Below, piece by piece: positions 6,917 through 15,239 of a stretch of 23,723 nucleotides of DNA. The stretch is from Promethearchaeota archaeon. GTDB taxonomy: Archaea > Asgardarchaeota > Lokiarchaeia > Sigynarchaeales > SOKP01. A program made the translations under genes and the position numbers. How positions within the stretch are numbered: position 1 is the stretch's first letter; every line of letters begins with the position of its first letter. The stretch is taken from assembly GCA_030605085.1 (NCBI GenBank), contig JAUWBH010000088.1, positions 1-23,723 on the forward strand, given 5' to 3'. The notes under the pieces are model-generated. The model made no database searches and was not told where the DNA came from. It worked only from the letters and a program-made list of their open reading frames with translations.

Positions 6917-7744
6917 ATGAAAATTAATGGACAGAATATCCAATTACCAATAAAAGATATTAAAAGAGTATGGGATATTCTAGAGAACTTTAATATTAGA
7001 CCAATTAACATACAGATTGAAGATATAAATCCAGAAGTGCAAGTAGGGCTAACTTTGGGAGAAAGTGAAACGATACATATGGGAGAGCCTTTTAAGTATA
7101 TGTTTTCACCCCCATATAACAGATTTATTGATAATATTAATAGGGTGATGGCGTTTTATCCTAAAGCAATTAAAAAATTTGATATAAATGCTACACCCGT
7201 TAATTTAAGTATTATTTATCAAAGACAAGCATTTATAATATTCTTGATTAATTCTCTCGAAGTATATCTTTCAAAGACATTCAAGAAGACCACGAGTATA
7301 TTACGAATTGATTATCCAGATTCAGACTATATTATACAATTTATTGAAAAATATGGATCAATTTCTAAATATAATGAGTATTACAGCGAAAAAAGTGAGC
7401 CCGCTTTTTTATCTGAGTTCTTAACAAAAAGATTATATTTTCAACAAAAGGATACAACTCGGGATTGTTTTAAATTTGTTTATATAGATTTGCCTGAATT
7501 AGCTCCTAGACTTTGGCAAAAGATTTTCTCTAAAAGAGATAGTTACATGCAATTGAGACATGAAATAATTCACGGTGATCGCCCATCATTAAATGACATA
7601 GAAGAGAAATACACCATTGAAAATATTGAAAGAATTTTATTTGATATTGTCCAGTTTGTCTATTTAATTGAAGAACAAAGATTTCTTAAGTATCCCCGTG
7701 AAGAAGAGCAATTAGATTTTATTCAAAGACTAAGGAATAATTAA
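6917..7744 (+). CDS. HEPN-domain protein, candidate RNase toxin
   Basis: A protein of about 275 residues. The C-terminal part is a helical HEPN domain with the R-x4-H signature in YMQLRHEIIHGDRP (R217 and H222 when counted from the GTG at 6908). An earlier helix, RQAFIIFLINSLEVYLSKTF, fits the first HEPN helix, where a conserved acidic residue sits in the 'SLE' position. HEPN proteins are metal-independent RNases used in toxin-antitoxin, CRISPR and abortive-infection systems. The first 100 residues are of unknown fold. ATG 6917 was preferred to the GTG at 6908, though either is possible. It follows the 245-residue gene closely and is followed 47 bases later by a small gene. Confidence 0.8.
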   Translation: MKINGQNIQLPIKDIKRVWDILENFNIRPINIQIEDINPEVQVGLTLGESETIHMGEPFKYMFSPPYNRFIDNINRVMAFYPKAIKKFDINATPVNLSIIYQRQAFIIFLINSLEVYLSKTFKKTTSILRIDYPDSDYIIQFIEKYGSISKYNEYYSEKSEPAFLSEFLTKRLYFQQKDTTRDCFKFVYIDLPELAPRLWQKIFSKRDSYMQLRHEIIHGDRPSLNDIEEKYTIENIERILFDIVQFVYLIEEQRFLKYPREEEQLDFIQRLRNN

Positions 7745-7791
7745 CTAATATTTACAATTTACTATATATTAGACCGAAAAAAAGATAATTG

Positions 7792-7962
7792 ATGACTTCG
7801 CAAAAAAAAGAAAACTTCAAAATAATTTCCGATTTTGTGAGACGAATCTTATTTGATCACATTAGAAGACAGGAGAATCCAGAACTATTCATTTCAACAG
7901 ATGATGCTAACACAAATCTGCTTCTTATAGAATGGATTGTTAAAAATATTACAGAAGATTAA
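7792..7962 (+). CDS. Small 56-residue protein, third gene of the HEPN operon
   Basis: The ATG at 7792 opens 56 residues ending with TAA: MTSQKKENFKIISDFVRRIL, then a charged middle, then LLLIEWIVKNITED. It is predicted helical with a balanced charged composition, like a genuine small protein. No family is recognised. It lies 47 bases after the HEPN gene on the same strand and could be a small antitoxin or accessory factor. Its stop is 8 bases from AOR fragment E. Confidence 0.5.
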   Translation: MTSQKKENFKIISDFVRRILFDHIRRQENPELFISTDDANTNLLLIEWIVKNITED

Positions 7963-7970
7963 CCTTGACC

Positions 7971-8080
7971 TCAAAAGTTGGCATCATTCCAGCCTAACTT
8001 GCAGAGGTCATTTAGAGAAAACCAAGTTCTGAATAGAGGGAACTAATATAATGCCTTTGCTTTATCCTCAAAAGTTGGAC
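7971..8080 (-). pseudogene. AOR internal fragment E
   Basis: On the minus strand it reads PTFEDKAKALY, TAG, FPLFRTWFSLND, LCKLGWND, matching PTFEDKAKALYWFPLWRTFF then GLCKLGWNDVPP in the large AOR copy. The TAG at 8043-8045 stands where the large copy has Trp. It lies between the HEPN operon and the ApeA-like gene and covers the same AOR segment as fragments F and G, extended by about 20 codons. Confidence 0.8.
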
Positions 8081-8101
8081 ATTTAAAATGTTGGCAAATT
8101 A

Positions 8102-9745
8102 CTACTCTTCTATATTTTTAGCTAATTTAATGATGTTGTTAATATTAAAGAGATAATTTGGAAATTTTTCATTAATCTGGATGATTTTCGATACAATTTT
8201 AACTATTTTAGAGAAGAGATTTGGGACAATGTATTCATTCGTTTTTTCAAATATAGTTCTTTTATCTAATCCGTTGACATCAAATGTAATGCAATTTTTA
8301 GCGAATTTAATATAAGTATCACTCAAAGCCCAATTTTCTTTACCATGGATTATAATGCTCCTTAGATTGTATAAATCCCTAAAATAATCATAATTATTTT
8401 TAGCTTCCGTAGAGTTGGAAGAAATTAATAAAGTAGCATATAACCTAAAACGGAAGCTTAATTCTATTCTTTTTTCTGTTGTTAACAAAGATTCAAGAAT
8501 AAGGCAGGCATCCATTATTGCATCCTCAATATGTCTTCGTTGACTCAGACGAATTAACCTGTCAAATAAAAATATATTTCTGTAAAAATTAATACTATTA
8601 CTTTCCTTGGATAAAATATTAAAAATTCGCTTAATATGCAAATCATCAAGTGAATAAATTGTATGACCTCTTGTTGATTGTTGCTTTCCTAATCCATGAA
8701 AACCCGTTTGTGATGTGAAAATATTTCTTTTAGTATCATTTGATGGAATTACCATCTCTGGATACAATTGGTTACAAAATGCCTGATGCTTATCTAAATC
8801 TGGAACAATTCCCCTACTAATTAATTCTTCAAAAAGTAAATTTAGAGTAAAAAATGGATATTCAGGAATCCTTTTTCTTATCATCCACTGCGGTTCAGGA
8901 AAATCAAATCTTGAAGTTAATCTTTTAGAAATCCACCAAGGAAAAATATAAAAGGGAGTTCCGAATTTTATTTCAGCACCATATATCAAAAATGCAGCAT
9001 ATAAATTCTTTATTTCATTCCAAACTCTATTTTCATCAACACTCTTGAAAATTATTGGCTTCATTAATTTAATATTTCCTTCCGAATTTAAGGAGAATTT
9101 AGTTAGACCTTTTGCATAAATACCTACATTTTCTATGATATTGTTATTTTTAGCATCATGGATATTTGTACTTACTTGAACTATAGATTTATCGTTCCTT
9201 ACAACGACATACTCAGAAAAAATTTTTATGCCTGTTTGAATTTCATTAATTCTATTTATTTTAGATTCTTCATTCAATAAAGGAATTTCAGAAATATGTG
9301 GCTCATTCTTATTCCTTCGATTCTGAATCCTAATTAACGGTAAGATAGTTTCATATTGGATGATTTTATTATCGTAAAACAATTCAAATTCGTTTAAATG
9401 ATTTAACAATATTGTCTTAATTTCAGAAGGACTTTTTAAATATTTCGGAAAACTAGACTCTAGTAATAAATAAAATAATTCACCAATTTTAAAGGAGAAA
9501 TATTTAGAATTCAAATTTAATTCGATTCTTGCTTCTTCTATCGGACTCTGCATTAAACTCTCTAAAATAATTTCATCTTTTTCAATTGTATACCCAAATT
9601 CTCTTAGTGCATCGGGTTCAAAAATAACTTCTTTATCCTTGAACCATTGAATTTGATCACTTGAAAAAAGATCATTTAATCTTTTATATTCAATAATCAT
9701 CAGTTTAACAAACTGCTGAAAATTATCGTTTTCAAAAATAGTCAT
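8102..9745 (-). CDS. ApeA-like HEPN protein, candidate abortive-infection effector
   Basis: A 547-residue protein without signal peptide or membrane segments. The C-terminal region, about 395-510, is a HEPN domain of the type found at the C-terminus of ApeA-like proteins: RRHIEDAIMDACLILESLL, then RFRLYATLLIS, then YNLRSIIIHGKENWAL with R462 and H467 in the R-x4-H signature. The N-terminal ~390 residues are unrecognised, as expected for a system-specific sensing part. ApeA-type proteins respond to phage infection and are thought to cut RNA. The gene ends TAG directly followed by TAA. It is flanked by AOR fragments E (8080) and F (9826) as direct repeats and has the opposite strand to the neighbouring HEPN operon, so it is an independent cassette. 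Confidence 0.75.
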   Translation of the reverse strand: MTIFENDNFQQFVKLMIIEYKRLNDLFSSDQIQWFKDKEVIFEPDALREFGYTIEKDEIILESLMQSPIEEARIELNLNSKYFSFKIGELFYLLLESSFPKYLKSPSEIKTILLNHLNEFELFYDNKIIQYETILPLIRIQNRRNKNEPHISEIPLLNEESKINRINEIQTGIKIFSEYVVVRNDKSIVQVSTNIHDAKNNNIIENVGIYAKGLTKFSLNSEGNIKLMKPIIFKSVDENRVWNEIKNLYAAFLIYGAEIKFGTPFYIFPWWISKRLTSRFDFPEPQWMIRKRIPEYPFFTLNLLFEELISRGIVPDLDKHQAFCNQLYPEMVIPSNDTKRNIFTSQTGFHGLGKQQSTRGHTIYSLDDLHIKRIFNILSKESNSINFYRNIFLFDRLIRLSQRRHIEDAIMDACLILESLLTTEKRIELSFRFRLYATLLISSNSTEAKNNYDYFRDLYNLRSIIIHGKENWALSDTYIKFAKNCITFDVNGLDKRTIFEKTNEYIVPNLFSKIVKIVSKIIQINEKFPNYLFNINNIIKLAKNIEE

Positions 9746-9825
9746 TTTATCTCAATTTTATCGATTTAATCTTAATTGGTTGTATAAATAATAAAAAGAC
9801 ATTATAAAAAAACATTTGTGTCAAG

Positions 9826-9875
9826 AACCAGTATAATACTTTAGCCTTATCTTCAAAATTTGGTATTGAATGTCG
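9826..9875 (-). pseudogene. Short AOR internal fragment F
   Basis: Reads RHSIPNFEDKAKVLYWF on the minus strand, nearly identical to RHSIPTFEDKAKALYWF of the large copy. Homology ends on both sides within about 50 bp. The stop codon of the endonuclease gene at 9890 lies 14 bases away, as in the decayed copy next to fragment G. Confidence 0.78.
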
Positions 9876-9889
9876 AAAAAAATCAAAAA

Positions 9890-10522
9890 TTAGTCTAATT
9901 TAGCTCGTAGATGATTAAATTGGCGAATTTTGGGCAATTTAATATTTGTTTTAGATTCAAACTCTTTTATAATAAAATTCTGTATTTTCTCTGGTTGGTT
10001 CATGTGTTCTGAAATAAAATGAGGAAATTCAATTAAATATATATTATTATCTTTACATAATTCTCGTTTTATATTATCTCTTAATTGTTGAAGATGAAAA
10101 TCATCTATTGATTTGTGATAAAGGTCAAAGAATTTGTAATGCTGAGGACCATTATACTCCAAACCAAGTTTTATCAGCTTATTATCAATTTTTATTAAAC
10201 TATAGGCATCTAGATGTCCTTTTTTTAGTAAACTTATTGAAAGTTTTAAATTAAAATTAATATATTTTTTTTTGTCAAATTTTAAAATAATTTTCTTTAA
10301 AGGAACTTTTTTAAAAATAACATTAGAGTCAATTATGGAACATATTTTATTTAAATACCAACGACAGATACTTTCATATTTCCCGCTTGAACATTCTGGA
10401 CACCAGCCACCTCTAGTAATATTGCGAGGAGCTGTCTTCCAATACTCATGATAGGGTTTTCCACACTACCAAGTAAAATGAGCTCGACTTGGTTTTTTGT
10501 CTTTTACTATTTCCAAATACTC
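9890..10522 (-). pseudogene. Nuclease half of a broken zinc-finger/endonuclease gene
   Basis: The same frame as the upstream piece (10523-11539), separated from it by TAA at 10523-10525 and interrupted again by TAG at 10466-10468. It begins with the rest of zinc repeat 3 (EYLEIVKDKKPSRAHFTW, stop, CGKPYHEYW... GGWCPEC). After a linker comes the catalytic-type core HLDAYS..., LGLEYNGPQHYKFFDLYHKS, LQQLRDNIKRELC and IYLIEFPHFIS. This pattern is typical of a zinc-ribbon-linked endonuclease-like family (D..., E-x-Q/H-HY, then R-x2-K and a final I-x2-P/I strand). The downstream open part from the ATG at 10162 alone gives 90 residues. Joined to the zinc half it would make a protein of about 548 residues. 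As it stands it is broken. Confidence 0.7.
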
Positions 10523-11539
10523 TTAATAAGTAGTTATTAACCTTCCACCTTTACTTTCTGCTAATCTTTTTAGGTCCTTGTAAGAATGCATCCGCATTTT
10601 TCTAAGTCTTTCAGTAAAACATTGTCTACACCATGTATTTTTTAAAAAAACTTTATTTGTCAAAGCTCTAAAAGGCTTATGACCTTCTACACCACACCAC
10701 CAAGTTATTGGCATAAAACTAGGTGCAAATTTTTTTAATAGAGAAATATATTCTTCTTTAGTAGTAATTAAATGTCCATTCTTTTTCTTCGCAATTTCTT
10801 TTATGAAGTCGTAAGTATATTTTATTTGAGGAAGTCTAGCCCTTTCTCTTGAACATTTACCACACCATGTTCCGCGTTCGACTTCACGAGGTTTAGCGAT
10901 CCAAAATTCATGATTTTTTACACCACACGACCAGAGAATTGGTGCAACGCTAGGTTTGTATTTTTTAATCAATTCTTCGTATTCTTCAAATGTAGTCAAG
11001 AGAAAACCTTCATTTCTTGTTGTCATTTCTTGTAGATAATCATAAGTATATTTTATTCGATCTGAAGGGATTATTCCATGAAATCTTTCCATTAAGAATT
11101 CTTGAAATTCTGCCTTTAAGTAATCAAAAATCTGAGAAGTAATATCCCTTATTGAATTCTTTGAGTAAGAAAGTAGTCCTTCTTGAATTATTTCATTTGC
11201 AAGTCTATACATGATTATCTCTTGTTTAGATTTCAATTTAATTAAAATTTTTGTAACAATCTTTACGAGATCAGTAAAAAAATCACATAGAGGTAAAAAA
11301 TATTTGGCATCATCAATTTTTGAATTCAAATAATCTAAATCTTTTTGTACAATTTCACTAGTCCATGAGTCTTTTGATTTAATTCCTTCAATCATCAAAT
11401 TTACAAGTTCATTTACGGAAATTGAAGATCTATCTAAAAGGATTTGAAAAATATACTTAGAAAGAATGTTGCGTATATATACTGGAAAAATATGAATCCT
11501 ATTATCTCTAATTGTAATTATCGTTAATGTATGTGCCAT
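10523..11539 (-). CDS. Zinc-repeat half of a broken endonuclease gene
   Basis: A 338-residue open frame. After a helical N-terminal region of unknown function (1-165) come two complete repeats and the start of a third. Each has a YTYDYLQE-like helix, an 'LLTT.EEY' segment and a zinc site W-x-C-(5)-H...GTWC-x2-C: WSCGVKNHEF...GTWCGKC and WWCGVEGHKPF...NTWCRQC. The third repeat starts at HSYKDLKRLAE and is cut by TAA after LITTY. The other repeats have Glu at that point, so a GAA to TAA change is likely. Such tandem zinc knuckles in front of an endonuclease-like core suggest sequence-specific DNA binding, possibly in a mobile or homing role. Upstream DNA from 11550 is an AOR 3' flank. Confidence 0.7.
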   Translation of the reverse strand: MAHTLTIITIRDNRIHIFPVYIRNILSKYIFQILLDRSSISVNELVNLMIEGIKSKDSWTSEIVQKDLDYLNSKIDDAKYFLPLCDFFTDLVKIVTKILIKLKSKQEIIMYRLANEIIQEGLLSYSKNSIRDITSQIFDYLKAEFQEFLMERFHGIIPSDRIKYTYDYLQEMTTRNEGFLLTTFEEYEELIKKYKPSVAPILWSCGVKNHEFWIAKPREVERGTWCGKCSRERARLPQIKYTYDFIKEIAKKKNGHLITTKEEYISLLKKFAPSFMPITWWCGVEGHKPFRALTNKVFLKNTWCRQCFTERLRKMRMHSYKDLKRLAESKGGRLITTY

Positions 11540-11549
11540 TATTACAATG

Positions 11550-11803
11550 TTTTCTTTCTGATTTATTTATATCTCAATTTTCTTAGAAAAAACATGTTAT
11601 CTTGAAGAAACAAGAATTAGCTAAATTTATCATCAAGGGGATTGTTAATTTATTGATTTCTTTAAGTAAAATTTCATGAGATTAGAAAAAAAATTAATTT
11701 AATTCAATCGTATAATGGATATAGAGGATGTTTAAAAATCGAACCTAAAAATCCTTTTAAAAGGGAATTTACATCGATAATTTGAATAAAAAAAATTATA
11801 ATT
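11550..11803 (-). repeat. AOR 3'-flank repeat, copy C
   Basis: Matches the flank of the full AOR gene (13450-13688) over its whole length. The shared part includes AACAAGAATTAGCTAAATTT and GATAGGGCTTTATAAC and extends further from the stop than in copies A and B. It lies directly upstream of the broken endonuclease gene. Confidence 0.85.
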
Positions 11804-12112
11804 TTATTGATAGGGCTTTATAACATGAATCAAATCATCGTAATCAATTCCCAGCTCCTTCACTAATTCGATTGTAGGACAACCAAACACATTCCATCCA
11901 CATTGTCGATACACAGCTTCTTGTAATTTTAAATATTGAATTTCTTTATATTTTCACAAAATTTTCATTCTTTTTTCAGTTGTCTTATCTTTAAAAATAT
12001 TAATTAATACCGAGAAATTTATTCCTGAATGTAAATAATAAGCAATAAGAATAAATTTTCCTGATAATAATTGTCTTAAATTTATAAAATATGTTGTAAA
12101 TATTCTCGATCA
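11804..12112 (-). pseudogene. AOR C-terminal remnant C fused to an unknown frame
   Basis: Bases 11804-11993 encode the last ~63 AOR residues (DKTTEKRMKIL, TGA, KYKEIQYLKLQEAVYRQ, then GWNVFGCPTIEL and the KPYQ end). A TGA replaces an Arg codon. The same frame continues upstream to about 12112 with YFINLRQLLSGKFILIAYYL then HSGINFSVLI, which is unrelated to AOR and may be a trace of another gene. No start codon is evident. The rest of the gap to 12279 is AT-rich with nothing recognisable except a possible promoter for the next gene. Confidence 0.7.
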
Positions 12113-12282
12113 AATTTTTTAGTTATTATTTTTTATTTTTAAAGAAGTTACTAAAAATTGATAATCTAATAAGAAAATTGCACCTCTAATTTATAAATCA
12201 TTTTTACAATAAACTATTCCCATTTAAATATTAAAATTAACATAAATATTTAAACACCTTTTCAAGATAATTTGGTTGGTTG

Positions 12283-13056
12283 ATGATAAAGAAAAAGAAC
12301 TTATTTTTTATAATAATTTTCATATTTTTTATTATAATCTTGACAATTTCTTTTTTATTTCCTCAAGATTCCGTTATTTTTCCTGGTGTTATCATGCCAG
12401 ATGACCATGAAACGCAGGAAATAATTAAAACCATTGAAATCATTGTACTTATCATTATAATTATTGTTGTTGGAATTTATCTTGTTTATACATACCACAA
12501 TCTATATACACTAAAAATTGAGCGGATACATGAATATGATATAGATTTTATTGATTATTTATTGTATGATGTAAAGGGTGTTAAAATGAAATTAAAGGAT
12601 TATTTAAATGGAATCCACCCTAAAAATAAATTAATAGAGGAAGAAATACTAAACAGAACATACCAGACTAATCCTGATGGAACTAAAAAGGGTCGAAACA
12701 TTATCTACTTTTTAGAACTTAATAATGGTACTAATAAAAACATCTATGTTGGCGAATGTGAGAATCTTGAGGAACGTATGAAATCTCATCATAAATTTGA
12801 TAAAAAATATCCTAAATATGATATTATTTATTTTTTTACATCTTCATGGATAGTAGGGCACATACGAGAAGTAATAGAATCTATATTTATTAAAACCTTA
12901 AAACAAATTGGAGAATATACTATTGATAATAAAGTTGAAAATAAAAATAGAAATCTTAGTTTTGAAGATAAAGAAATTATATTCAAATTTATTGATTTAA
13001 TTTCTAAAATTATGAGTTCCTTCTATAATATAAAATTATCATTGTCTAATAATTAA
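12283..13056 (+). CDS. Membrane-anchored GIY-YIG-domain protein
   Basis: A 257-residue protein. Two hydrophobic helices at about 6-28 (FFIIIFIFFIIILTISFLF) and 47-70 (IEIIVLIIIIIVVGIYLVY) place it in the membrane. The soluble part contains a GIY-YIG nuclease-like fold: IIYFLEL and IYVGECENLEERMKSHH (the paired Tyr strands, Gly and the Arg of the active site), then YDIIYFFTSS, then HIREVIESIFIKTLKQIG with the catalytic-type Glu. GIY-YIG domains cut DNA in repair, restriction and homing enzymes. A membrane-tethered form is unusual and could act on incoming DNA, which is inference. ATG 12283 was preferred to the TTG one codon earlier. It lies between two AOR copies. Confidence 0.65.
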   Translation: MIKKKNLFFIIIFIFFIIILTISFLFPQDSVIFPGVIMPDDHETQEIIKTIEIIVLIIIIIVVGIYLVYTYHNLYTLKIERIHEYDIDFIDYLLYDVKGVKMKLKDYLNGIHPKNKLIEEEILNRTYQTNPDGTKKGRNIIYFLELNNGTNKNIYVGECENLEERMKSHHKFDKKYPKYDIIYFFTSSWIVGHIREVIESIFIKTLKQIGEYTIDNKVENKNRNLSFEDKEIIFKFIDLISKIMSSFYNIKLSLSNN

Positions 13057-13066
13057 AATTCCTAGT

Positions 13067-13339
13067 CTATTTTAACTTATTATTATCTCTTTTCTTTCGG
13101 TAGATGATATAATTTTCGCATTGATAACATATAAAAGCAACACAGAAGCCCATCATATAACTTACATGAATAGTTAGATAACTAAATGGAAATCTTGTAA
13201 GAAGGATTAGAAATTCTGCAACAAAAACAATGAATCCGATGATAAAAGATATTTTATGTTTTTTAATCCAATTTGAGATCTTTGCTTCTTCAGGTTTAAA
13301 GTGTATTTTAATACGATTTTTCTTATTTTTATTCCTCAT
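13067..13339 (-). CDS. Small two-helix membrane protein
   Basis: 90 residues: a basic N-terminus (MRNKNKKNRIKIHF), two membrane helices at about 31-48 (FIIGFIVFVAEFLILLTRF) and 56-76 (TIHVSYMMGFCVAFICY), and a basic tail. The family is not recognised. It converges with the GIY-YIG gene, with only 10 bases between the stop codons. It uses TAG as its stop. Confidence 0.6.
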   Translation of the reverse strand: MRNKNKKNRIKIHFKPEEAKISNWIKKHKISFIIGFIVFVAEFLILLTRFPFSYLTIHVSYMMGFCVAFICYQCENYIIYRKKRDNNKLK

Positions 13340-13449
13340 TACATATTTTAATACATCTTTACGTTTTTAAAATACATGTGTTTTTTTCTTCTTATCTTAT
13401 GCAATTTTAATGTAATAAAAAAAAATTATTACCTTTTTTTCTTTTTGAT

Positions 13450-13688
13450 TTATCTCTTTATCTATTCTCTTAGAAAAGACATATTATTTTGAAGTAACAA
13501 GAATTAGCTAAATTTATCACTTAGGAGATAGTTAATTTACTGATTTCTTTAAGTGAATTTTCATTATTAGAAAAAAAATTTAATTTAATTCCATCGTAAA
13601 TGGATATACAGGATGATTAACAACCGAACCTAAAAATCTCTTTAAAAGGTAAATTACAGCAATAATTTGAATATAAAAAACTATAAAT
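13450..13688 (-). repeat. AOR 3'-flank repeat, copy D (next to the full gene)
   Basis: This is the non-coding flank downstream of the AOR gene, shared with copies A, B and C. Together with 13340-13449, an AT-rich stretch with no recognisable feature, it makes up the gap between the small membrane protein and AOR. Its strong conservation in four places, with no coding potential seen, shows that the duplicated unit is larger than the gene. Confidence 0.85.
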
Positions 13689-13778
13689 TTATTGATAGGG
13701 TTTTATAACATGAATCAAATCGTCGTAATCGATTCCTAACTCTTTCACCAGCTCGATTGTAGGACAACCAAACGCATT

Positions 13779-15236
13779 TTATCCACGTTGCCTATAAACT
13801 GCTTCTTGTAATTTTAAATATTGAATCTCTCTATATTTTCGTAAAATTTTCATTTTTTCTTCAGTTGTCTTATCAGTGATATCTATTTCTAATTCTTTTA
13901 ATTGTTCGTCATATCTCTCTTGGCGACTTTCGTATTCCATTTTTGTTACAGGACCCATTGCTCGATAAGGCAAATTAGAATCGTGCTCCCTAAGACCTTT
14001 GCCTTGACGAATGGCAAAAATCCGTTGTAAATTATATACACGCTCAGACATGCGTATTAGATCGTCAGGCTCTGATTTAATCCCTGTTACGGCGGAAAAA
14101 TAATCCGAATACCATTGGACATGTTGAGGAATTTTCGCTTGTAATAATTCGCCTGCCATTTTAATAGGTAAATCAAAATTGGAAGGAGGAGGCACATCGT
14201 TCCATCCGAGTTTACATAATCCAACTAAACCAAAAAAAGTTCTCCATAGAGGGAACCAATATAATGCCTTAGCTTTATCTTCAAAAGTTGGTATCGAATG
14301 TCTTACAATATCTTCAAAGATAAGCCATGCTTCATCGTGCTGTGGCCCCTTTTGTGCGCCTCCATATCCAAATTGTTGGGTTAAGGATTCTTTCGTAACA
14401 TATTCAGAAAATTCCAAACCTTTATGTTCCATACCAATATCTTGAAGGAATTGAGGATCGCCTCCATATTTTTCGGCGAAAATCTTTTTCATTCTTTTTA
14501 TTCCTTGACCCACCACGACACCAAACCCTTCGCCCCTTGCCATCTGATGGATTAATTCCAGAGCTGCCTCGGCGTTTCCAAAACTTAAATCGAGTCCGCC
14601 AGTGATTTCTTTATTGATTATTCCTTCTTCAAAGCATTCCATTACAAAAGCGATTCCAGTACCTACTCCAATAGTATCTAATCCATAAGTATCACAGTAA
14701 AAATTTGCCTCAAGAACCCATCTAGGGTCCCACACACCCCAATTTGAGCCACATCCTGCAACTGTCTCGTATTCTGGACCATCTACGATTACTTTTTCTC
14801 CTTTAAAGGGACCAGTCATCACTTCATAATCCTTTGTCCAATGAGAACAACTAATCACACATCCATACCAACAACCATCCGCTCCCTTGCCAGTATGCTC
14901 ACCAAAGATTTCGTACCAAACCTGGCGATTATAAGGAATATTCTTATCTTTTATTTCTCTGTGTTGCCCAAATCTATAATTCTCCGTGGGAAGCAAATCT
15001 GCCATATTCATGATTTCGTTCAGGTAATTTGTACCAACTAGGCGCATCTGATTCATTGTAGGATCGTATGTTATTATCTCTTTCTTATGTTTCTTTCCAA
15101 TTTCAAGTAGTTTATCTGGATCTGCGGGATTATTCTTTTTTACATCATAAACTGGCCCTCGGCAAACAAGAGCTTTAATTTTTTTATCAGCAAAAACAGT
15201 TCCTATTCCTCCACGACCCGCTTGCTTGCACGAGGC
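13779..15236 (-). CDS. Aldehyde ferredoxin oxidoreductase family, C-terminal two-thirds (broken gene)
   Basis: This continues the frame of the N-terminal piece after an in-frame TAG at 15237-15239. It begins ASCKQAGRGGIGTVFADKKI, a conserved AOR pterin-binding stretch, although the first Met is at 15056. Domains 2-3 follow, with an Fe-S cluster motif C-x3-C-x3-C (GADGCWYGCVISCSHW) and a later Cys in GLVGLCKLGWNDVPP. The frame stops at TAA 13779-13781 after EAVYRQRG, where copies A, B and C have Trp (GWNAFG). The ancestral end, KPYQ plus stop, lies at 13689. Two stops in one gene suggest inactivation. AOR enzymes oxidise aldehydes to acids with ferredoxin, using a tungsto- or molybdopterin; the substrate is unknown here. 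Confidence 0.85.
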   Translation of the reverse strand, partial: ASCKQAGRGGIGTVFADKKIKALVCRGPVYDVKKNNPADPDKLLEIGKKHKKEIITYDPTMNQMRLVGTNYLNEIMNMADLLPTENYRFGQHREIKDKNIPYNRQVWYEIFGEHTGKGADGCWYGCVISCSHWTKDYEVMTGPFKGEKVIVDGPEYETVAGCGSNWGVWDPRWVLEANFYCDTYGLDTIGVGTGIAFVMECFEEGIINKEITGGLDLSFGNAEAALELIHQMARGEGFGVVVGQGIKRMKKIFAEKYGGDPQFLQDIGMEHKGLEFSEYVTKESLTQQFGYGGAQKGPQHDEAWLIFEDIVRHSIPTFEDKAKALYWFPLWRTFFGLVGLCKLGWNDVPPPSNFDLPIKMAGELLQAKIPQHVQWYSDYFSAVTGIKSEPDDLIRMSERVYNLQRIFAIRQGKGLREHDSNLPYRAMGPVTKMEYESRQERYDEQLKELEIDITDKTTEEKMKILRKYREIQYLKLQEAVYRQRG

Positions 15237-15239
15237 CTA
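15237..15239 (-). other. In-frame amber (TAG) codon inside AOR
   Basis: The N- and C-terminal AOR pieces are in the same minus-strand frame. The only interruption is ...VRKRK-TAG-ASCKQAG. Reading through restores a colinear protein of about 716 residues up to the ancestral end. No deletion or shift is needed. Confidence 0.9.

Noticed and set aside
7963..7990. An apparent extra copy of the ~45-bp AOR core at CTCAAAAGTTGGCATC
   Set aside because: In frame it corresponds to the neighbouring WND...NF part of AOR fragment E; the similarity to the core is coincidental.
9890..11539. Intein or self-splicing intron in AOR as explanation for the inserted endonuclease
   Set aside because: No splice-junction residues or intron core structure were seen, the AOR parts on either side are not adjacent in the protein, and they do not form one continuous gene.
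14179..14445. Plus-strand open frames opposite AOR (also 14841-15041 and 15622-15828)
   Set aside because: They are shadows of the AOR coding strand.
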